Origin: Chloroflexota bacterium
GTDB taxonomy: Bacteria > Chloroflexota > Limnocylindria > Limnocylindrales > CSP1-4
Assembly (NCBI GenBank): GCA_021812735.1
Contig: JAKAMV010000024.1
Location: forward strand, 1-28,710
Direction of reading: 5' to 3'
DNA length: 28,710 bases
Shown piece by piece: positions 24,215 to 28,710 of the stretch. A program made the translations under genes and the position numbers. Position 1 is the stretch's first letter, and every line of letters begins with the position of its first letter. A model generated the notes under the pieces. That model was not told the origin of the DNA and ran no database searches. It saw nothing but the letters and a program-made list of their open reading frames with translations.

Positions 24215-24218
24215 TCTA
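24213..24218 (-). promoter_or_regulatory. Putative -10 element (TAGAAT) of the holin-like operon
   Basis: TAGAAT on the minus strand overlaps the ATG at 24214. If it is the true -10, the transcript begins near 24206 and that ATG cannot be used, favouring the CTG at 24163 with its strong Shine-Dalgarno. Confidence 0.35.
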
Positions 24219-24305
24219 CCCGCGGTCGGCCGCCCGGAGGGCATCCGATCTCCCGGCAGACGAGGAGTCCGGTGCGACCCGACGCGTCGGCGCGGCAGCG
24301 CAGGG

Positions 24306-24311
24306 TACGCT
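24306..24311 (+). promoter_or_regulatory. Putative -10 element (TACGCT) of a leaderless cinA transcript
   Basis: TACGCT fits TANNNT and ends 6 bases before the cinA ATG at 24318. There is no Shine-Dalgarno. This spacing puts the transcription start at the start codon. Confidence 0.5.
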
Positions 24312-24317
24312 GCGTCT

Positions 24318-25532
24318 ATGGACGAGCCCAACCTTCCCGCCGCGCCCGGCCGCGCGCTCCTCCTGGCTGAGCTCCTCGCCATCGGCACCGAGTTGACCGT
24401 CGGCGAGACCACCGACACCAACAGCGGCGAGCTGGCGCGGTCGCTGGTCGCCCAGGGCGTCGGAATCACCCGCGTCACCGATCTCCCCGACCACCAGCCC
24501 ACGGTCGTCGAGGCGCTGCGCGCCGCCCTCGGCCGGGCCGACCTGGTCGTGTGCACGGGCGGTCTGGGGCCGACCCCGGACGACCTCACCCGCGAGGCCG
24601 TGGCCGAGGTCTGCGGCGAGGAGCTCGTGACGGACCCCGGGACGCTGGCATGGCTCGAGGGCATGTGGGCGCGACGGGGCCAGCCGTTCCCGGCCGCGAA
24701 CGTCAAGCAGGCGTGGACCATCGCGTCGGCCTCCTCGCTCGCGAACCTTCACGGGACGGCGCCCGGGTGGTGGGTGGACCGGCCCGACGGCCGGGTGATC
24801 GTCCTGCTGCCGGGGCCGCCGCGCGAGATGGTCCCGATGTGGCGCGACGCCGTGCTCACCCGGCTGGTCGCCCGCGGTGTCGGCGATGACCTCGACGTCC
24901 GGACGCTGCGGCTCACGGGCATCGGCGAGTCGCAGGTGGTGGACCGGCTCGGAGAGGAACTCCTGCGGCGCACCAATCCGGTGGTGGCCACCTACGCCCG
25001 CCACGAGGCGGTGGACGTGCGCATCTCGGCGCGCGCTGCGAACGGTCACGCGGCAGCCGAGATCGGGGACGAGGCCGAAGCCGCGGTGCTGTCCATCCTC
25101 GGCGAGCACGTGTGGGCCCGTGGGGGAACCACCTGGGGCGAGGCGCTCGGGGACGCCCTGGCCGCCCACGGCTGGACCCTCGCCACGGTCGAGCGCGGCA
25201 GCGCCGGAGCGCTGGTCGCCCTCCTGCGCGGCATGCCAGGCCTCCGGCGAGGTGAGGTGCTCGCGGCCGACGACGAGCCGTTGCCGAGCCCTGCGTTCGA
25301 GGTCGAGCTCGAGCTGCGCGAGGCAGAGCGCATCCGGGCCAAGGCCCGCGCCGACGTCGGCCTTGCGATCCGGGTGGAGACGGCCGGCCAGGACACCGCC
25401 GTGCACGTGGGGGTGGTCACCCCGACCGGGCGCCATGCCGAGCGGCGGCTTGCGTTTCTCGGCGGGCGCCAGGGCGCGGACCGGGCTGCGATCGCCGGGG
25501 CCGCGGTGCTCCAGGGCTTCCTGCGCAAGTAG
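24318..25532 (+). CDS. CinA-like protein with degenerate C-terminal amidase domain
   Basis: The 404-aa product has an N-terminal MoaB/MogA-like domain (COG1058): AELLAIGTELTVGETTDTNS, then VVCTGGLGPTPDDLTREAVA and VIVLLPGPPREMVPMW are family hallmarks. In CinA this domain is linked to ADP-ribose pyrophosphatase activity. The C-terminal part (from about 275) aligns with the PncC nicotinamide-nucleotide amidase domain, but the usual ESCTGG active-site motif reads ERGSAG, and the middle of the domain is shortened. NMN deamidation is therefore probably lost. The frame extends to 24102, but that crosses the divergent gene; the ATG at 24318 follows a leaderless-type promoter. It is convergent with mrp. 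Confidence 0.85.
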   Translation: MDEPNLPAAPGRALLLAELLAIGTELTVGETTDTNSGELARSLVAQGVGITRVTDLPDHQPTVVEALRAALGRADLVVCTGGLGPTPDDLTREAVAEVCGEELVTDPGTLAWLEGMWARRGQPFPAANVKQAWTIASASSLANLHGTAPGWWVDRPDGRVIVLLPGPPREMVPMWRDAVLTRLVARGVGDDLDVRTLRLTGIGESQVVDRLGEELLRRTNPVVATYARHEAVDVRISARAANGHAAAEIGDEAEAAVLSILGEHVWARGGTTWGEALGDALAAHGWTLATVERGSAGALVALLRGMPGLRRGEVLAADDEPLPSPAFEVELELREAERIRAKARADVGLAIRVETAGQDTAVHVGVVTPTGRHAERRLAFLGGRQGADRAAIAGAAVLQGFLRK

Positions 25533-25535
25533 TCC

Positions 25536-25570
25536 CGGCGGGCTGCCGCACGGAGGGCGACAGCCCGCCG
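25536..25570 (+). terminator. Hairpin just after cinA
   Basis: A perfect 10-bp inverted repeat, CGGCGGGCTG (25536-25545) / CAGCCCGCCG (25561-25570), begins 3 bases after the cinA stop codon. A second small hairpin (AACCGC/GCGGTT, 25578-25592) follows. There is no U-tract, common in high-GC genomes. Confidence 0.55.
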
Positions 25571-25679
25571 GACCCTCAACCGCTCAGCGGTTCGTGTGGC
25601 GCCCGGTGGTGCACTCGCACCGCCAAGCGGAGCTGGTGACGGTCGCAGAGCCGCGGGCAGCCGTCAGTCGAACCGGATA

Positions 25680-25716
25680 GCGGTCAGACTGCGGCTCGGA
25701 GAGTCGCAGTGACCGC
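25680..25716. terminator. Long hairpin between convergent cinA and mrp
   Basis: GCGGTC (25680-25685) pairs with GACCGC (25711-25716), and ACTGCG (25688-25693) with CGCAGT (25705-25710). This gives 12 bp with one 2-base bulge and an 11-base loop. It lies 45 bases past the mrp stop, so a bidirectional or mrp terminator is likely. Confidence 0.5.
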
Positions 25717-25760
25717 CTCACGGTTCGCTAGCAATGCCTCCGAGCGTCGAGGGCTCCGGC

Positions 25761-26837
25761 CTAGTTGACCGTCAGGATCGGCATCGCGGCCGTGGCCGCG
25801 CGGACGCTCATGGCGGCCGCCACGAGGCCGGCCATGTGCTCGAGCGCCTGGGCGGCCGGCCCAGGCTCGCGCTGGGCCACGGCGGGCACGCCCGCGTCGC
25901 CGCCCTGGCGGACGGTCACGTCGAGCGGGACCTTGCCCAGGAACTCGATCCGGTGCTCCTGCGCGAAGCGCTCGCCGCCGCCCCGGCCGAAGATCTCGGT
26001 CGCCTCGCCGCAGTGGGGGCAGACGAAGGCGCTCATGTTCTCGACGATGCCGATGATCGGCACGTTGAGGCGCTGGAGCATCGAGAGCGCCTTGGCGACG
26101 TCCGCGAGCGCCACGTCCTGGGGCGTCGTCACAAGTACCGTGCCGCTGATCGGCACCGCCTGCGCCAGCGTCAGCTGCGCGTCCGAGGTGCCGGGCGGCA
26201 GGTCCACCACGAGGTAGTCGAGCTCGCCCCACTCCACATCGCGCAGGAACTGGCTGATGGCGCCGCCGATGAGCGGGCCGCGCCACACGATGGGCTGGCC
26301 CTCGGGGACGAAGAACTGGATCGAGATCGCCTTCACGCCGTGTCGCTCGAGCGGGATGATCTTGTTGTTCGCGCTCGCGGTGGGCTGGCCGTCGATGCCC
26401 AGCATCATCGGGATGTTGGGGCCGGTGATGTCAGCGTCGAGCAGCCCGACAGTCGCCCCGGCCTTCGCCAGTGCGACGGCGAGGTTGACGGACACGGTGC
26501 TCTTGCCCACGCCGCCCTTGCCCGATGCGACGGCGATCACGTTCTTGACGCCCGGCACCAGCTGCTCGGGCGTGCGCGGCGCGGCGCGCCGGACGGTGGC
26601 CGCCCAATCAATCGCGACCCTGGTCACGCCGAGGGGGCTGAGCGCCCTTCGGACCTCACCCTCGATCTGGTCCTTCAGCGGGCAGGCGGGCGTGGTGAGC
26701 TCGATCGTGAAGGCGACCTCGAAGCCGGCGACCGACAGGTCGCGGACCATGTTGCGGGCCACGAGGTCACCGCCCAGCTCTGGCTCCTGGACGGTGCGGA
26801 GGGCTTCGAGGACGGCGGCCTCGGAGAGCGCGGGCAT
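25761..26837 (-). CDS. mrp: Mrp/ApbC/NBP35-family iron-sulfur carrier ATPase
   Basis: The 358-aa product has an N-terminal MIP18/DUF59 domain (residues 5 to about 80, with TTPACPLKDQ) fused to a P-loop ATPase. The deviant Walker A is GKGGVGKS at 106-113. Switch I has LLDADITGPNIPMMLG, and VVDLPPGTSD follows. The cluster-binding CPHC motif is at C274/C277, the bridging 4Fe-4S site of the dimer. Proteins of this family assemble or carry Fe-S clusters to apo-enzymes, which would serve the Rieske protein and other metalloenzymes. GAGGAAG precedes the ATG. The leader contains a strong hairpin (26881-26900). The length is full. Confidence 0.95.
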   Translation of the reverse strand: MPALSEAAVLEALRTVQEPELGGDLVARNMVRDLSVAGFEVAFTIELTTPACPLKDQIEGEVRRALSPLGVTRVAIDWAATVRRAAPRTPEQLVPGVKNVIAVASGKGGVGKSTVSVNLAVALAKAGATVGLLDADITGPNIPMMLGIDGQPTASANNKIIPLERHGVKAISIQFFVPEGQPIVWRGPLIGGAISQFLRDVEWGELDYLVVDLPPGTSDAQLTLAQAVPISGTVLVTTPQDVALADVAKALSMLQRLNVPIIGIVENMSAFVCPHCGEATEIFGRGGGERFAQEHRIEFLGKVPLDVTVRQGGDAGVPAVAQREPGPAAQALEHMAGLVAAAMSVRAATAAMPILTVN

Positions 26838-26880
26838 TGGGCTTCCTCGCTGAGCGGGACGTGGGCGCCGGCGGCAAGGG

Positions 26881-26900
26881 GGCGCCGGAACACCGGCGCC
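26881..26900 (-). promoter_or_regulatory. Perfect hairpin at the mrp transcription start region
   Basis: GGCGCCGG and CCGGCGCC form an 8-bp perfect inverted repeat with a 4-base loop, 44 bases before the mrp ATG and directly downstream of a TACGAT -10-like hexamer. It would sit at the very 5' end of the mRNA, where it could stabilise the transcript, or act as a DNA operator. Confidence 0.5.
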
Positions 26901-26903
26901 ACG

Positions 26904-26909
26904 ATCGTA
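26904..26909 (-). promoter_or_regulatory. Putative -10 element (TACGAT) of mrp
   Basis: TACGAT fits TANNNT, the pattern seen before several genes in this window. It predicts a start near 26897 and a leader of about 60 bases. No convincing -35. Confidence 0.4.
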
Positions 26910-27138
26910 CCGCCGCCGGGCGAAGCCCGCCGCGGAGGCCGCGCCAGCGGCAGGCTCCAGCGCATGGCCGCCCGATGGCGCTGCGTCCGCCGCGCGTCAG
27001 CGGCGGGGCCGATCCGATCCCGTGGCGGGGAGGGCGGAACGGCACTGCCGTCGCTCCCAGAACTGCCGGGTGCTGGCGTGCCTATCGGGCGAAGCGAGCG
27101 GTCAAGACAACGAATCGCGCCGGATGCATTGCCGCATG

Positions 27139-27166
27139 GTCACGAGATTCGTCGTGACATTCGTCG
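27139..27166. promoter_or_regulatory. Possible operator: inverted plus direct repeats upstream of potA
   Basis: GTCACGA (27139-27145) and TCGTGAC (27152-27158) form a 7-bp inverted repeat with a 6-base gap. Overlapping it, ATTCGTCG occurs twice (27147-27154 and 27159-27166). It lies 37 bases before the -35 of the potA promoter, a typical place for a regulator site. The regulator is not identified. The rest of the 26838-27352 gap shows no gene. Confidence 0.45.
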
Positions 27167-27203
27167 CATAGGGCGCACCTCGCAGCCTCGCGGAGGGTGC
27201 CAT

Positions 27204-27233
27204 TTGACACGGCATTCGGCCGGACCCTATTGT
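27204..27233 (+). promoter_or_regulatory. Sigma-70 promoter of the ABC transporter operon
   Basis: A perfect TTGACA (27204-27209) is followed, 18 bases on, by TATTGT (27228-27233). This is the only classic -35/-10 pair seen in the window. The transcript would have a leader of about 110 bases before the GTG at 27353. Confidence 0.65.
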
Positions 27234-27352
27234 TCGGCCGCGTTCCCTACTGTAGTTCGGCAGCCTTTGCGGACAGCGGCGGCCGTTCCGCGACATCGGC
27301 CCCCAGGTTCGTCTTCCCATCCGACGGCAGGCAGATCAGGAGTACTCCGAGC

Positions 27353-28489
27353 GTGGCAGAGATCGAGGTCCGTCTCGTCGACGTGACCAAGCGGTTCGGC
27401 GATTTCACCGCCGTCGACGCGATCAACCTCGAGGTTCGCGACGGGGAGTTCTTCTCGCTGCTGGGACCGTCCGGCTGCGGCAAGACAACCACCCTCCGGA
27501 TGATCGGCGGCTTCGAGGAGCCCACCTCGGGCCTGATCGAGCTGAGCGGCCAGGATGTGACCTGGCTGCCGCCCTACAAACGGAACGTCAACACGGTGTT
27601 CCAGAACTACGCCCTGTTCCCGCACCTCACCATCAGCGAGAACATCGCGTTCGGCCTCCGGCGCCGGAACGTCAAGGGCGACGAGGTCACGCGTCGGGTG
27701 ACCGAGGCGCTCGAGCTGGTGCAGCTCACCGGCTACGAGGAACGCAAGCCCGGCCAGATCTCCGGCGGCCAGGCGCAGCGCGTCGCCCTCGCACGCGCCC
27801 TGATCAACCGACCGTCCGTCCTCCTCCTCGACGAGCCGCTGGGCGCCCTCGACCTCAAGCTGCGCAAGCAGATGCAAGTCGAGCTGAAGCGCATCCAGCA
27901 GGAGGTCGGGATCACGTTCATCTACGTGACCCACGATCAGGAGGAGGCGATGACGATGTCCGATCGCATCGCCGTCATGAACAAGGGCCACTACGAGCAG
28001 CTGGGCGGACCCGAGACGCTCTACGAGCACCCGCAGACGCGTTTCGTGGCGGGCTTCCTGGGCGTGAGCAACCTCATCCCGGCCGCAAGGGACAGCACGG
28101 CGGACGACTACGCGGTCCTGCGGCTTCCGGACGGCACGGCGGCCCGGGCACCCCGGGCGCTGCTGGAGGGCATGAGCGGGTCGGTGGCGCTCGGCGTGCG
28201 CCCGGAGAAGATCCGGCTCAAGGAGCCGACCGACGAGATCGGCGGCCAGTTCAACCGCCTCGAGGGCGTCATCCGCGACGCGTCGTACATCGGAGTCTCG
28301 ACGCAGTACATCATCGAGCTCGCGGACGGCCGCCGCATCACGGTCTTCGAGCAGAACGTCGAGCGCGCCACCAAGGCCGAGCTGTGGGGGCCCGGCGAGC
28401 GAGTCGCGATGGCGTGGCTGCCCGACCACAGCTTCGTCGTGCCCGACGAGGGGGTCGTCGAGCAGGTAGGGATTGCCGCTGTCGAATAG
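27353..28489 (+). CDS. potA: Spermidine/putrescine-type ABC transporter ATP-binding protein
   Basis: The 378-aa product has the ABC ATPase motifs in order: Walker A GPSGCGKT (38-45), Q84 of the Q-loop (FQNYALFPH), signature ISGGQ (136-140), Walker B LLLDEP with the D-loop GALD, and H194 of the H-loop (THDQEEAM). Residues from about 240 form the TOBE regulatory domain ([10 protein letters not shown]). Overall it is most like PotA of polyamine importers, but related spermidine/iron/sulfate ATPases share the layout. The frame opens at 27197; AGGAG at 27338-27342 supports the GTG at 27353. The next gene encodes the binding lipoprotein, as expected in a transporter operon. Confidence 0.9.
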   Translation: MAEIEVRLVDVTKRFGDFTAVDAINLEVRDGEFFSLLGPSGCGKTTTLRMIGGFEEPTSGLIELSGQDVTWLPPYKRNVNTVFQNYALFPHLTISENIAFGLRRRNVKGDEVTRRVTEALELVQLTGYEERKPGQISGGQAQRVALARALINRPSVLLLDEPLGALDLKLRKQMQVELKRIQQEVGITFIYVTHDQEEAMTMSDRIAVMNKGHYEQLGGPETLYEHPQTRFVAGFLGVSNLIPAARDSTADDYAVLRLPDGTAARAPRALLEGMSGSVALGVRPEKIRLKEPTDEIGGQFNRLEGVIRDASYIGVSTQYIIELADGRRITVFEQNVERATKAELWGPGERVAMAWLPDHSFVVPDEGVVEQVGIAAVE

Positions 28490-28550
28490 CCCACGAACTC
28501 CCCCACCCCCCCGGACCGCACCCGTCAGTCGAGGAGCAGCGAGGACACCG

Positions 28551-28710
28551 ATGACCACCAAGGACGAGCTGACCGCCACCCCGATCTCCCGCCGCCGCAT
28601 GCTGCAGGGCGGCGCGCTGGTGGGCGCGGCCGCGTTCCTCGCCGCCTGCGGGACGAAGGGAACGGCCTCGCAGGCGCCGACCGCCGCGCCGACGGCCGCC
28701 GCCACCGCCG
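28551..28710 (+). CDS. ABC transporter substrate-binding lipoprotein, N-terminus only (cut by window edge)
   Basis: The first 53 codons encode MTTKDELTATPISRRRMLQG followed by a hydrophobic stretch and LAACG, a twin-arginine signal joined to a lipobox. Such proteins cross the membrane folded by Tat and are lipid-anchored outside. A Thr/Ala/Pro-rich linker follows. Its place 61 bases after the ATPase gene suggests the periplasmic-type binding component of the same transporter, probably for polyamines, but the binding domain is not in the window. GAGGA precedes the ATG. Confidence 0.75.
   Translation, partial: MTTKDELTATPISRRRMLQGGALVGAAAFLAACGTKGTASQAPTAAPTAAATA

Noticed and set aside
24216..25436. 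A 406-codon minus-strand frame opposite cinA
   Set aside because: The plus-strand frame carries clear CinA motifs, and this one has none.
27227..28705. A 492-codon minus-strand frame opposite potA
   Set aside because: Antisense of a complete ABC ATPase and of the next gene start.

Overview
High-GC (roughly 70%) bacterial chromosome. Gene content fits a Chloroflexota lineage (Limnocylindria/Ellin6529-like) better than an actinobacterium: a single clpP lies between tig and clpX (actinobacteria usually have two), valS has a T-box leader, and an actinobacterial-style menaquinol bcc / aa3 oxidase gene set is joined to an FhaA-type gene. The taxonomy is inference from gene order, not from a marker tree.

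Layout. 1-2268: a truncated fhaA-like gene (minus) diverges from a 523-aa protein with zinc ribbons at both ends of a long Ala/Glu/Pro linker. 2431-4737 (minus): a tight operon of a zinc-ribbon protein, an FmdB-type zinc ribbon, a small HTH protein and a YihY/BrkB membrane protein. 4811-7796 (minus): valS behind a T-box. 7982-14038 (minus): six overlapping genes qcrC-qcrA-qcrB-ctaC-ctaD-ctaF encoding a cytochrome bcc-aa3 respiratory chain, with a small membrane protein diverging at 14102. 14540-18071 (minus): tig-clpP-clpX, protein folding and degradation. 18198-18285: tRNA-Leu(UAG).

18270-22526 looks like a small genomic island inserted in the tRNA-Leu 3' end. The last 16 bases of the tRNA recur as an exact direct repeat 4.24 kb away, next to two further degenerate copies. 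Between the repeats lie a broken serine-recombinase gene abutting the tRNA, an unknown membrane-anchored protein and a secreted S1-family protease, with much non-coding sequence. 

22656-28710 returns to chromosomal genes: two membrane-associated proteins (minus), a CinA-like protein whose amidase domain looks dead (plus), an Mrp/ApbC iron-sulfur carrier ATPase (minus), and the start of a polyamine-type ABC transporter operon (plus), cut by the window end in the substrate-binding lipoprotein.

A recurring regulatory theme is -10-like TANNNT hexamers placed 6-10 bases before the start codon with no Shine-Dalgarno (fhaA, tig, the 19424 gene, cinA), which suggests leaderless transcription. Other genes here have clear Shine-Dalgarno sites.
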